The notes beneath the pieces were generated by a model that worked only from the letters and a program-made list of their open reading frames with translations, searched no databases and was not told the origin of the DNA. From Paracidovorax wautersii (GTDB taxonomy: Bacteria; Pseudomonadota; Gammaproteobacteria; Burkholderiales; Burkholderiaceae_C), in NCBI GenBank assembly GCA_009912175.1, contig WNDQ01000011.1, positions 20,916 to 84,915 of the forward strand: a stretch of 64,000 nucleotides of DNA. The letters are read 5' to 3'. Positions 34,219 to 42,878 of this stretch are shown here, piece after piece. Within the stretch, counting starts at the first letter, position 1; each line of letters starts with the position of its first letter. Both the position numbers and the translations under genes were made by a program.

Positions 34219-35868
34219 ATGCATCCACACCACCTTCGCGCGGGCCGCCGGCTCGCGTTCCTGTCCGCCGCTGCCGCCGCCGCATTCGCGCTGACCAGCA
34301 CCGCCTGGGCTGCCAGCCCGGCCAAACCGGCCCCCGCCAGCGCCGCACCGGCCGCCGCGACGCCAGCCGCCCCCGCCGCCGGCCGGGTCGAGATCCTCTC
34401 CCACGGCTACTTCAACCAGGCCCAGATCTACCGCCCCAGCGGCGAGCCGCGCGGTGTGGCCCTGCTGGTCTCCGGCACCGACGGCTGGACCGCGCAGGAC
34501 GGCGAACTGGCCGACTCCCTGCGCCGCCAGGGCGTGCTGACGGCCGGGCTCGACCTCAAGCAGATGATCGTCGCGCTGCGCAAGGACGGCGCCAACTGCC
34601 TGGGCCCGCGCGGCGACTTCGACAACTTCAGCCGCGTGCTGCAGGCGCGCTACCAGCTCAACGGCTACAGCCAGCCCATCCTGGTGGGCAACGGCCCGGT
34701 GGCCGCGGGCATGGCCTACGGCACGCAGGCGACCGCCTCCGAGGACACCTTCAGCGGCGCCATCTCGCTGGGCTTCGTGCCCCAGACCCTGGCGCTGCCG
34801 CTGCCGCTGTGCAAGGAGTTCACGGGCCTGGTCACGCCCATCAACAGCGCCGCCACCGAAGCGGCCCGCATCATCGCCGCCCCGCCGCCCGAGACCAAAA
34901 GCGCCGGCAAGGGCGCCAAGGGCACGGGCGCGCCGGCCCCGGCCATGCCGCGCGGCCCCTATGTCTACCGGTTCGAGCCCACCGCCAAGTTCGCCGATCC
35001 GTGGCTGGTCTTTCCCACGCCGGCCGACGGCCCCGAGGTGGCCGATTTCGTGCGGCGCGTGCCCAATGGCGCGCTGATGGCCACGGCCATCACGCCGGCC
35101 AATGTGGACGCGCAGCTGGCCGAGGCCATCACGCGTCTCAAGCCCCACCAGCAAGAGACCGCCGCGCCCCCGACCGCCGTCAGCGACCTGCCGCTGGTCG
35201 AAGTGCCCACCAAGGAGCCCATCAAGGACCACGACCTGCTGGCCGTCATGATCAGCGGCGACGGCGGCTGGGCCGGCATCGACAAGGACCTGGCCTCGGC
35301 CATGAACCGCGACGGCATTCCCGTGGTCGGCTTCGACTCGCTGCGCTACTTCTGGAAGGCGCGCACGCCGGAGTCGACCGCGCGCGACGTCGAACGCGTC
35401 ATCCGCTACTACCAGGCGCAGCCGGCCTGGAAACGCGTGCGCGTGCTGCTGATCGGTTACTCGCAGGGCGCCGACGTGATGCCCTTCGTGATCAACCGGC
35501 TGCCGGCCGACCTGCGCGCGCAGCTCGCCAGCGTGATCCTGATCGGCATGGGCGAAAAAGCCTCGTTCGAGTTCCACGTGACCAACTGGATCAAGACTAA
35601 CGACAAGGGCGCGCCCACCCTGCCCGAGGCCGAAAAGATGCCGCGCGGCCTGGCCCTGTGCGCTTATGGCGTGGACGACAAGGACGCCGTCTGCCCGCGT
35701 CTGAACAAGCCCGGATCGCCGGTGCGCCTGCTCGCGCTCAAGGGCGGCCATCACTTCGACGGCAACTACGACAACCTGGCGACAGCCCTGCTGCAGGCGA
35801 CTGCCAAGCCGCCCATGCTGCCGCAGGGCGAAGCACCGGCGGCAGCGACGACAACGACGACGCCCTGA
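34219..35868 (+). CDS. acvB: AcvB/VirJ-family periplasmic lysyl-phosphatidylglycerol hydrolase
   Basis: 549 residues from ATG at 34219. Signal peptide (RLAFLSAAAAAAFALTSTAWA) and an Ala/Pro linker. A first alpha/beta-hydrolase-like domain (VALLVSGTDGWTAQD) is followed by the catalytic VirJ domain from about residue 345: MISGDGGWAGIDKDLA, nucleophile LIGYSQGADVMPF, ALKGGHHFDGNY with the catalytic His. In Agrobacterium AcvB hydrolyses lysyl-PG made by the adjacent MprF homologue, tuning its level. The same gene order here supports that role. A Thr-rich tail ends the protein. Confidence 0.9.
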   Translation: MHPHHLRAGRRLAFLSAAAAAAFALTSTAWAASPAKPAPASAAPAAATPAAPAAGRVEILSHGYFNQAQIYRPSGEPRGVALLVSGTDGWTAQDGELADSLRRQGVLTAGLDLKQMIVALRKDGANCLGPRGDFDNFSRVLQARYQLNGYSQPILVGNGPVAAGMAYGTQATASEDTFSGAISLGFVPQTLALPLPLCKEFTGLVTPINSAATEAARIIAAPPPETKSAGKGAKGTGAPAPAMPRGPYVYRFEPTAKFADPWLVFPTPADGPEVADFVRRVPNGALMATAITPANVDAQLAEAITRLKPHQQETAAPPTAVSDLPLVEVPTKEPIKDHDLLAVMISGDGGWAGIDKDLASAMNRDGIPVVGFDSLRYFWKARTPESTARDVERVIRYYQAQPAWKRVRVLLIGYSQGADVMPFVINRLPADLRAQLASVILIGMGEKASFEFHVTNWIKTNDKGAPTLPEAEKMPRGLALCAYGVDDKDAVCPRLNKPGSPVRLLALKGGHHFDGNYDNLATALLQATAKPPMLPQGEAPAAATTTTTP

Positions 35869-35941
35869 TTGCCGGGCGGCGGCACGCCAGAGCCCCTCGG
35901 GGCTTCGGCCTACCGCTCAGCGATGGGTCAGTGAATTTTTC

Positions 35942-37822
35942 TCAGGCGGCCGAGGCCGGCAGCGCAAAACGCTGGCGGATCGAAGCCTCGATGCCCGCCG
36001 CATCCAGCCCCACGCCAGCCAGCAGCTTGGCCGGGTCGCCGTGTTCGATGAACACATCGGGCAAGCCCAGCACCAGCACGGGCTTCGTTTCGCCCAACGA
36101 TTGCAGCGCCTCCAGCACCGCGCTGCCCGCGCCGCCGGCCACCGCGCCCTCTTCCACCGTCACCAGGTAGTCGTGGCGCGCAGCCACATCGCGCAGCAGC
36201 GCCAGGTCCAGCGGCTTGGCCCAGCGCATGTTGGCCACCGTCGCATCCAGCGACTCGGCCGCCTGCAGCGCCGGGTACAGCAGCGTGCCGAAGGCCAGGA
36301 TGGCCACACGCGCGCTGGTGCGGCCCGACTCGCGCCGGATCTCGCCCTGACCGAAGGGCAGCGCGTCCAGGCCGGGCAGCGGCTCGGTGCCCGCGCCCGC
36401 GCCACGCGGGTAGCGCACGGCCACCGGGTGGTTCTGCGCGTAGGCCGACGACAGCAACTGGCGTGTCTCGCGTTCGTCGGCGGGCGTGGCGATGCTCACG
36501 TTCGGAATGCAGCGCAGGAAGGGAATGTCGAAAGCCCCCGCGTGCGTGGCGCCGTCGGCGCCCACCAGGCCGGCGCGGTCGAGCGCGAACACCACCGGCA
36601 GGTTCTGGATCGCCACGTCGTGCACGAGCTGGTCGTAGGCGCGCTGCAGAAAGGTCGAGTAGATCGCGACCACGGGCTTGAGTCCTTCGCAGGCCAGGCC
36701 CGCGGCAAAGGTCACCGCGTGCTGCTCGGCAATGCCGACGTCGTGGTAGCGCTGCGGGAATCGCCGCTCGAATTCGACCAGGCCCGAACCCTCGCGCATG
36801 GCCGGCGTGATGCCAACCAGGCGCTCGTCCTGCGCGGCCATGTCGCACAGCCATTGCCCGAACACCTGCGTGAAGGTGGACTTGGGCGGCGTCGCGGGCT
36901 TTTGCAGGCCCACGGCCGGATCGAACTTGCCCGGCCCGTGATACGCCACCGGATAGGCCTCGGCCAGCTTGTAGCCCTGGCCCTTCTTGGTGACCACGTG
37001 CAGGAACTGCGGCCCCTTGAGCTGGCGCAGGTTCTCCAGCGTGGGAATCAGCGAGTCGAGGTCGTGCCCGTCGATGGGGCCGACATAGTTGAAGCCGAAT
37101 TTCTCGAACAGCGTGGCCGGCACCACCATGTTCTTGGCGTTCTGCTCGAAACGTTTGGCCAGCTCCAGCAGCGGCGGGGCCACGCCCAGCACCTTCTTGC
37201 CGACCTCGCGCGCGGTCGCGTAGAAGCGCCCGCTCATGAGCTGGGCCAGGTAGCGGTTGAGCGCACCCACGGGCGGGCTGATGCTCATGTCGTTGTCGTT
37301 GAGGATGACGATCAGCCGCGCCTGGTCGTGCACGCCGCCGTTGTTGAGCGCCTCGAACGCCATGCCGGCCGTCATCGAACCGTCGCCGATCACGGCGATG
37401 GCGTGGCGGGTCTCGCCCTTTTGCTGCGCGGCCAGCGCCATGCCCAGCGCCGCCGAGATGCTGGTCGACGAATGCGCGGTGCCGAAGGTGTCGTAGGGGC
37501 TTTCGTCGCGGCGCGGAAAGCCCGACAGCCCGCCCAATTGGCGCAGCGTGGCCATGCGGTCGCGCCGGCCGGTGAGGATCTTGTGCGGGTAGCTCTGGTG
37601 GCCCACGTCCCAGACGATGCGGTCGTGCGGCGTGGTGAAGACGTAGTGCAGCGCGATGGTCAGCTCGACCGTGCCGAGGTTGGAGCTGAGGTGGCCGCCC
37701 GTCTTCGACACGCTTTCGAGCACGAAGGCGCGCAGTTCGTCGGACAGCGCCCGCAGGCGCTCGCGCGGGAGTTGGCGCAAATCCGCCGGATCGTTGATGG
37801 TCTGCAGCAAGGGATACGACAT
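35942..37822 (-). CDS. dxs: 1-Deoxy-D-xylulose-5-phosphate synthase
   Basis: 626 residues from ATG at 37822 ([15 protein letters not shown]). Thiamine diphosphate motif [17 protein letters not shown]-terminal [21 protein letters not shown], transketolase pyrimidine domain [22 protein letters not shown], and C-terminal domain [14 protein letters not shown]. First enzyme of the MEP isoprenoid pathway: pyruvate plus glyceraldehyde 3-phosphate to DXP. Third gene of xseB-ispA-dxs, with 49 bp after ispA. A short hairpin at 35888-35906 may end the operon. Confidence 0.96.
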   Translation of the reverse strand: MSYPLLQTINDPADLRQLPRERLRALSDELRAFVLESVSKTGGHLSSNLGTVELTIALHYVFTTPHDRIVWDVGHQSYPHKILTGRRDRMATLRQLGGLSGFPRRDESPYDTFGTAHSSTSISAALGMALAAQQKGETRHAIAVIGDGSMTAGMAFEALNNGGVHDQARLIVILNDNDMSISPPVGALNRYLAQLMSGRFYATAREVGKKVLGVAPPLLELAKRFEQNAKNMVVPATLFEKFGFNYVGPIDGHDLDSLIPTLENLRQLKGPQFLHVVTKKGQGYKLAEAYPVAYHGPGKFDPAVGLQKPATPPKSTFTQVFGQWLCDMAAQDERLVGITPAMREGSGLVEFERRFPQRYHDVGIAEQHAVTFAAGLACEGLKPVVAIYSTFLQRAYDQLVHDVAIQNLPVVFALDRAGLVGADGATHAGAFDIPFLRCIPNVSIATPADERETRQLLSSAYAQNHPVAVRYPRGAGAGTEPLPGLDALPFGQGEIRRESGRTSARVAILAFGTLLYPALQAAESLDATVANMRWAKPLDLALLRDVAARHDYLVTVEEGAVAGGAGSAVLEALQSLGETKPVLVLGLPDVFIEHGDPAKLLAGVGLDAAGIEASIRQRFALPASAA

Positions 37823-37871
37823 CCAGGAAACCTTTAAGGTCTGTTCACGCTCTGTGTTTGAAAATCCGGGG

Positions 37872-38849
37872 TCAGTGGGCCCGGCCCACAACCCGCCGCG
37901 CCAAGGCCTGCAGCGCCGCGGTGTGCGCCAGGCCGCTGTCCGCCAGTGCGGTCAGCGCCTCGTCCAGCAGCCGCCCGGCATAGGCGCGCGCGGCGTCCAG
38001 GCCCAGCAGGGACACATAGGTCGGCTTGTCGCTCGCCTGGTCCTTGCCGGCGGTCTTGCCCAGCGTCTGCGTATCGGCGGTCACGTCCAGCACGTCGTCC
38101 ATCACCTGGAACGCCAGGCCGATGGCCGCGCCATAGCCGCCCAGGGCCCGGCGAGCCGCCGCGTCGGGCTCGCCGCAGGCCGCGCCCATGAGCACGCTGG
38201 CCTGCAGCAAGGCGCCGGTTTTGAGGCGGTGCATGGTCTGCAGTTCGTCGGACGACAGCCGCAGCCCCACGCTGGCCAGGTCGATGGCCTGGCCGCCCGC
38301 CATGCCGCGTGCGCCCGCGGCGCGCGCCAGCAGACGGCACAGATCGGCCTGGACGGCCGGCGGCAGAACTTCGTGGGCGCCCAGCGCGTCCGCGTCGGCC
38401 GATGCGATCGCCAGCGTTCCGTGCGGTTCGTCATCGGGGGTGAGCAATTCGAAAGCCTGGGCCTGCAGCGCGTCGCCCGCCAGCAGCGCCTGGGCCTGGC
38501 CGAACTGCACGTGCACGGTCGGCTTGCCCCGGCGCAGCACATCGTTGTCCATGCAGGGCATGTCGTCGTGCACCAGCGAATAGGCGTGGATCAACTCCAC
38601 CGCGCAGGCCGCGCGCAGCGCCGCGGCCACACTGCCCTGCACGGCCTCGGCCGCAGCCACGACCAGCAGGGCCCGCAGACGTTTGCCGCCGCCCAGCACC
38701 GCATAGCGCATGGGCTCGGCCAGCGGTGGCGGCGCGCCCGCGCCCACCCAGCGCTCGAGCGCGGTTTCCAGCGCCGCCTGCCGCGCCTGCATCCAGGCGG
38801 CGGCATCAAAGGCCGGCGCGTGGGCTAGCACGCCGTCGTGCACCGTCAT
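37872..38849 (-). CDS. ispA: Farnesyl diphosphate synthase (polyprenyl synthetase)
   Basis: 325 residues from ATG at 38849, overlapping the xseB stop by 4 bp. The two Asp-rich motifs are DDMPCMDND (first) and DDVLD (second); [10 protein letters not shown] and [20 protein letters not shown] are also typical. Slightly longer than the usual 295-305 residues because of the N-terminal segment and an insertion around SSDELQTMH. It condenses IPP with DMAPP and GPP to FPP, downstream of Dxs. Confidence 0.95.
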   Translation of the reverse strand: MTVHDGVLAHAPAFDAAAWMQARQAALETALERWVGAGAPPPLAEPMRYAVLGGGKRLRALLVVAAAEAVQGSVAAALRAACAVELIHAYSLVHDDMPCMDNDVLRRGKPTVHVQFGQAQALLAGDALQAQAFELLTPDDEPHGTLAIASADADALGAHEVLPPAVQADLCRLLARAAGARGMAGGQAIDLASVGLRLSSDELQTMHRLKTGALLQASVLMGAACGEPDAAARRALGGYGAAIGLAFQVMDDVLDVTADTQTLGKTAGKDQASDKPTYVSLLGLDAARAYAGRLLDEALTALADSGLAHTAALQALARRVVGRAH

Positions 38850-39154
38850 GCGGACGCGTCCCCGTTGCCGTTCCACGGCGCCAGCTCGCCACCGTCGAGC
38901 ACACGGATCTGCTGCTCGACCGCATCGAGCCGGCCGCGGCAGAACTGCAGCAGTTGCGCGCCGCGCTGGTAGCCCGAGAGCAACTGGTCCAGCGGAAGCT
39001 GGCCGGACTCGATGCGCGCGATCAGGCCTTCAAGCTCCTGCACCGCCGCCTCGTAAGTGGCCGGCAAGGGCAAGGTCGACTGCGTGCCAGCCGGCTCGCC
39101 GCCGAACAGGCCGGACGCGTCGGGAGAGTCTGCGGGGGAATTTTTCTTGGGCAT
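38846..39154 (-). CDS. xseB: Exodeoxyribonuclease VII small subunit
   Basis: 102 residues from ATG at 39154 ([12 protein letters not shown]). The core helix pair is [58 protein letters not shown], the XseB signature. It binds XseA to form the single-strand exonuclease. A GTG at 39187 with a good ribosome site (GGAGGG) is in frame and would add 11 residues; the family usually begins MPKK, so 39154 is preferred. Upstream gene of the ispA-dxs operon. Confidence 0.93.
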   Translation of the reverse strand: MPKKNSPADSPDASGLFGGEPAGTQSTLPLPATYEAAVQELEGLIARIESGQLPLDQLLSGYQRGAQLLQFCRGRLDAVEQQIRVLDGGELAPWNGNGDASA

Positions 39155-39337
39155 CGTGCAAGCAAAAAAGGCCGAGCAGGCTTGCACCTGTCGCCCTCCG
39201 GAAGATAAACGCTGAAAGGATCATTTTAGAGTGAATCGCCCCACGGCCCTGTCGGTGCGCAGGCCGCTCGATCGCGGCACGGCCTGGCGGGCCTTTCGCG
39301 CACGCCCGGTCGCAAACGGATACATCCCTTGCCCCCG

Positions 39338-39462
39338 GCAGCAAGGCCCTGGTCTGCGGTGCGGCAGCACCAGGCCCGGCCTTCGGCGGCCGGGACTTAG
39401 TGCAAGCCCGCGCCCAGGCGCTATCAAATCCGGCGCCCGGCAGTCCCCGACTCCCTTGCTGC
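39338..39462. other. Unexplained highly structured block upstream of the xseB and Rieske genes
   Basis: GCAGCAAGG (39338-39346) pairs perfectly with CCTTGCTGC (39454-39462). Inside are a 10-bp hairpin with one bulge (CCTGGTCTGC / GCAG-C-ACCAGG, 39348-39374), a 7-bp hairpin CCCGGCC / GGCCGGG (39375-39394) and GCGCC-CA-GGCGC (39410-39421). The order suggests a multibranched RNA on either strand, but no terminator or clear promoter fits it exactly. High GC raises the chance background for such stems. Confidence 0.35.
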
Positions 39463-39468
39463 GGCAAA

Positions 39469-39496
39469 TTGACCCGCGTTTTATGTCGGGTACAAT
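39469..39496 (+). promoter_or_regulatory. Sigma-70 promoter for the Rieske oxygenase transcript
   Basis: TTGACC (39469-39474), 16-bp spacer and TACAAT (39491-39496). The start site would be near 39503, giving a leader of about 187 nt. Confidence 0.7.
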
Positions 39497-39525
39497 CGGC
39501 CCCTTCATTTTTCGCACGCGCCGGG

Positions 39526-39675
39526 CACCCGTTGCCCTCGTTCTGCCGCTGGGCCGCCCCAAGGCAGAAACCCCTTCGGGGGCGGGCCATCCGCATCAAC
39601 GGGTGGTCTGGGAGCACGTTCCGTCATGCCAGCGCGTATCCCTTGAGTCTTGTGTTCTCCCTGTGGGGAGTCTTT
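39526..39675 (+). other. Structured leader of the Rieske oxygenase mRNA
   Basis: CACCCGTTG (39526-39534) pairs with CAACGGGTG (39597-39605) and encloses two hairpins: the dispersed element TTCTGCC / GGCAGAA (39541-39569) and CCCC-TTCG-GGGG (39571-39582). Downstream, CTCCC / GGGAG (39657-39670) is followed by TCTTT just before the ribosome-binding region. This makes a three-way-junction-like fold followed by a possible attenuator. No known riboswitch class was recognised. Confidence 0.4.
39541..39570. repeat. Dispersed palindromic element, copy 3 (inverted)
   Basis: The minus strand reads TTTCTGCC, TTGGGGCGGCCCAGC, GGCAGAA: the same TTGGGGCGGCCC core and complementary arms as copies 1 and 2, with compensatory arm changes that keep pairing. 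Confidence 0.6.
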
Positions 39676-39689
39676 AGGTCAGGTCACCC

Positions 39690-40799
39690 ATGTCTGATTT
39701 AAGTCTTCAACTGCAGCAGGCGGCTAGCCAACTTCCAGTTACCAGTTACTTCAACACGGAGCTGTTCGCGCACGAGCTGTCCACCATCTTCCATGCCGGC
39801 CCCCGCTACGTGGGGCATGAACTGGCCGTGCCCGAAGTGGGCGACTATCACGTGCTCGCCCACGAGGGCGACGGCCGCGCGCTGGTGCGCACGCCCACGG
39901 GCGTGGAGCTGATCTCCAACGTCTGCCGCCACCGGCAGGCCGTCATCCTCAAGGGCCGTGGCAACACGGGCAGCAACATCGTCTGCCCGCTGCACCGCTG
40001 GACCTACGACACCAAGGGTGAGCTGGTCGGCGCGCCGCATTTTGCGCAGGACCCGTGCCTGAACCTCAAGCGTTATCCGCTGCGCAACTGGAACGGCATG
40101 CTGTTCGAGGACAACGGCCGCGACATCGCCGCCGACCTTGCCGGCATGGGGCCGCGCGCGGAACTCGACTTCAGCGGCTACGTGCTCGATTCGGTGCGCG
40201 TGCACGAGTGCGACTACAACTGGAAGACCTTCATCGAGGTCTACCTGGAGGACTACCACGTCGGTCCCTTCCACCCGGGCCTGGGCCGCTTCGTGGCCTG
40301 CGAGGACCTGCGCTGGGAGTTCAAGCCCGAGTACTCGGTGCAGACCGTAGGCGTGGCCCATGAGCTGGCCAAGCCGGGCAGCGACACCTACTCGCGCTGG
40401 CACGAGGCGGTGCTCAGCCACAACGGCCGCGCCCCCAAGCACGGCGCGATCTGGCTGACCTACTACCCGCACATCATGGTCGAGTGGTATCCGAATTCGC
40501 TGGTGGTCTCCACGCTGCACCCGGTCAGCCCGAACAAGACCATCAACGTGGTCGAGTTCTACTACCCCGAGGAAATCGCCGCCTTCGAGCGCGAGTACGT
40601 CCAGGCCCAGCAGGCCGCCTACATGGAGACCTGCGAGGAAGACGACGAGATCGCGCTGCGCATGGACGCCGGCCGCAAGGCCCTGATGGACCGGGGCGAC
40701 AACGAGGTCGGCCCCTACCAGAGCCCGATGGAAGACGGCATGCAGCACTTCCACGAGTGGTACCGCAGAACCATGGCCAAAGCAGGCGTCTCGCTCTGA
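39690..40799 (+). CDS. Rieske-type aromatic ring-hydroxylating oxygenase, alpha subunit
   Basis: 369 residues. Rieske 2Fe-2S site CRHR (near residue 75) and CPLHRWTYD. Mononuclear iron ligands in the catalytic domain: EDYHVGPFHPGLG, with His residues in the expected spacing. NWKTFIEVYLEDYH is the usual lead-in. The family uses reductase-supplied electrons and O2 to hydroxylate or demethylate substrates. No reductase or ferredoxin gene is adjacent, so it depends on a partner elsewhere; the substrate is unknown. Long leader with its own promoter. Confidence 0.88.
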   Translation: MSDLSLQLQQAASQLPVTSYFNTELFAHELSTIFHAGPRYVGHELAVPEVGDYHVLAHEGDGRALVRTPTGVELISNVCRHRQAVILKGRGNTGSNIVCPLHRWTYDTKGELVGAPHFAQDPCLNLKRYPLRNWNGMLFEDNGRDIAADLAGMGPRAELDFSGYVLDSVRVHECDYNWKTFIEVYLEDYHVGPFHPGLGRFVACEDLRWEFKPEYSVQTVGVAHELAKPGSDTYSRWHEAVLSHNGRAPKHGAIWLTYYPHIMVEWYPNSLVVSTLHPVSPNKTINVVEFYYPEEIAAFEREYVQAQQAAYMETCEEDDEIALRMDAGRKALMDRGDNEVGPYQSPMEDGMQHFHEWYRRTMAKAGVSL

Positions 40800-40869
40800 A
40801 ACGGCCAAGCAGGATCCAGGGCCCGGCGATAGAATCCCCGGGCCCTTTTTGTTGTCCGGAACCCGTTCC

Positions 40870-41784
40870 ATGCAAGCCCTCTGGATGCTGCTCGCCACCC
40901 TGCTGTTCGCGCTCATGGGGGTGTGCGTCAAGCTCGCATCGCCCTACTACACCACGGCCGAGCTGATCTTTTACCGCGGCATCATCGGCGTGATGGTGCT
41001 GGCCCTGCTGGCACGCTCGCAAGGCGAGTCGCTGCGCACGCGCTACCCCGGCATGCATGCCTGGCGCAGCCTGATCGGCGTGACCTCCATGGGCGGCTGG
41101 TTCTACACCATCGGCTACCTGCCGCTGGCCACGGCCGTCACGCTCAACTACATGAGCAGCATCTGGATCGCGGCCTTCATCGTTGGCGGCGCGCTGCTGG
41201 CCTTGCGGCCTCTCAAGCATGAAACATCGCCATTGCGCGCCCAGGGTCCGCTGGCCGTCACCGTGATCCTGGGTTTCATCGGCGTGCTCCTGATGATGCG
41301 GCCTTCGTTCGAGCCGACCCAGCTCTTTGCCGGCATGGTCGGCCTGCTGGCCGGCCTGCTCGCGGCCTTTGCCTACCTGCAGGTGGTGGCGCTGGCGCGC
41401 GTGGGCGAGCCCGAGACACGCACGGTGTTCTATTTCGCCCTGGGCTGCGCGATTGCCGGTGGCGGCGCGGCGCTGGCTGGCGGCCTGTCGCCCTGGAACT
41501 GGCGCGGCGCCATCTGGCTGATCCCCGTGGGCGTGCTCGCCGCCCTGGCGCAGCTGTGCATGACACGCGCCTACGCACGCAGCCAGGGCCACCTGGGCAT
41601 GCTGTTCGTGGTCAACCTGCAGTATTCAGGCATCATCTTCTCGTCCATGCTCGGCCTGCTGATCTTTGCCGAGTACCTGCCGCCCATCGCCTGGGCTGGC
41701 ATGGCCCTCATCATCGTCAGCGGTGTGCTGGCCAGCATCCTGCGGGCCCGCGTGGTGCCCAGCGTGCCCGCCGAAGACCGCTGA
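40870..41784 (+). CDS. DMT-superfamily (EamA) transporter
   Basis: 304 residues from ATG at 40870 (MQALWMLLATLLFALMGVCVKLA). Ten predicted membrane segments in two EamA repeats (residues about 1-140 and 150-290), e.g. LATAVTLNYMSSIWIAAFIVGG and QLCMTRAYARSQGHLGMLFVVNLQYSG. Such proteins export or import small metabolites; the substrate is unpredictable. It is 70 bp after the Rieske gene and 26 bp before the sulfurtransferase, so co-transcription is possible. Confidence 0.88.
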   Translation: MQALWMLLATLLFALMGVCVKLASPYYTTAELIFYRGIIGVMVLALLARSQGESLRTRYPGMHAWRSLIGVTSMGGWFYTIGYLPLATAVTLNYMSSIWIAAFIVGGALLALRPLKHETSPLRAQGPLAVTVILGFIGVLLMMRPSFEPTQLFAGMVGLLAGLLAAFAYLQVVALARVGEPETRTVFYFALGCAIAGGGAALAGGLSPWNWRGAIWLIPVGVLAALAQLCMTRAYARSQGHLGMLFVVNLQYSGIIFSSMLGLLIFAEYLPPIAWAGMALIIVSGVLASILRARVVPSVPAEDR

Positions 41785-41810
41785 TTTCGTTCCCCCTGGA
41801 GCCCTTCACC

Positions 41811-42701
41811 ATGCCCGCTTCTTCCGCGCCCCAAACCACCGGTCCCCACACCACGCTGATCACCGCCGAACAGCTCCAGGGGCTGATCGCCGTGGGCAAG
41901 CCCGTGCTCGTCTTCGACGTCAGCTTCGACCTCATGAACCCGCGTGTCGGTGCCGAACAGTTCGTCAGCGGCCACATCCCCGGCGCCATCTACGCCGATC
42001 TGGACCTGGCACTGAGCGACAAGTCCGGCAGCGGCCAGGCCGCCTCGGGCGGGCGCCACCCACTGCCCAGCCGCGAGGCCTTTGCGCAATGGCTGGCCAA
42101 GGCCGGGCTCAGCCACCACACCCAGGTGGTCGTCTACGACCGCCAGAACGCCAACTACTGCGTGCGCCTGTGGTGGATGCTCAAGTGGGTCGGCCACGAA
42201 GCCGTGGCCGTGCTCGACGGCGGGCTGCAGGCCTGGCAGGCAGCCGGCGGCGCCCTGGAGACCGATGCGCAGACCTATGAACGCGGCGACTTCCAGCTGG
42301 CCGTCTCGCAGGCCGAACTGATCGACGCGAACCAGGTGCTGGCCCACCTCGGCCGCCCGGCCCAGACCGTGATCGATGCGCGCGGCGCGCCCCGCTATCG
42401 CGGCGAGGTCGAACCGCTCGACCCCGTGGCCGGCCACATTCCAGGCGCGCTCAACCGCCCCTTCACCGAGAACTTCGACGCCAGCGGCAAGTTCAAGCCC
42501 GCCGCCACGCTGCGCGCCGAATTCGAGGCCCTGCTCGCCGGCCACGACCCGGCCGGCGTGGTGCACCAGTGCGGCAGCGGCGTCAGCGCCACCCCCAACC
42601 TGCTGGCCATGGAAATCGCCGGCCTGGGCCGCGCCAAGCTCTATGCCGGCAGCTGGAGCGACTGGTGCAGCGACCCCAGCCGCCCCGTGGCGCAAGGGTG
42701 A
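41811..42701 (+). CDS. sseA: Thiosulfate/3-mercaptopyruvate sulfurtransferase
   Basis: 296 residues with two rhodanese domains. N-terminal: LVFDVSFDLMNPRVGAEQFVSGHIPGAIYADLDLALSD. C-terminal active-site loop HQCGSGVSATPNLLAM; CG-S-GV-(S/T)A favours mercaptopyruvate over thiosulfate. It transfers sulfane sulfur to thiol or cyanide acceptors. Start ATG at 41811, in the same direction as the DMT transporter. Confidence 0.9.
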   Translation: MPASSAPQTTGPHTTLITAEQLQGLIAVGKPVLVFDVSFDLMNPRVGAEQFVSGHIPGAIYADLDLALSDKSGSGQAASGGRHPLPSREAFAQWLAKAGLSHHTQVVVYDRQNANYCVRLWWMLKWVGHEAVAVLDGGLQAWQAAGGALETDAQTYERGDFQLAVSQAELIDANQVLAHLGRPAQTVIDARGAPRYRGEVEPLDPVAGHIPGALNRPFTENFDASGKFKPAATLRAEFEALLAGHDPAGVVHQCGSGVSATPNLLAMEIAGLGRAKLYAGSWSDWCSDPSRPVAQG

Positions 42702-42773
42702 GCGCCGCCAGGCACTTGATCCGCGTCGTCCATCACACTGCGCGCCACGGCGTACCAAACACCACAACCCTAT

Positions 42774-42811
42774 CCAAGTGACAGCGTGGACGCCAAGTGA
42801 CAGCGTGGACG
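42774..42811 (+). repeat. 19-bp perfect tandem duplication
   Basis: CCAAGTGACAGCGTGGACG occurs twice in succession (42774-42792 and 42793-42811) in the gap after the sulfurtransferase. Nearby GC-rich hairpins (CCCCCC-AGT-GGGGGG around 42834-42848) may terminate transcription. The gap 42702-42878 has no gene. Confidence 0.8.
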
Positions 42812-42878
42812 GGCTCCGCCCGGCCGGGGCTGTCGCCCCCCAGTGGGGGGAGGCGCCGCCAGGCGCTTCGGGGGGCGT

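Noticed and set aside
39235..39480. 6S RNA upstream of xseB
   Set aside because: 6S folds as one long hairpin with a central bubble; the stems here are multibranched and no 6S-like conserved bubble was found.
39526..39675. Known metabolite riboswitch before the Rieske gene
   Set aside because: Core sequences of TPP, cobalamin, FMN, SAM, glycine, lysine and guanidine classes were not seen; one of its hairpins is the dispersed repeat.
42774..42848. CRISPR or attachment-site repeat
   Set aside because: Only two copies in direct tandem without spacers; no integrase nearby.
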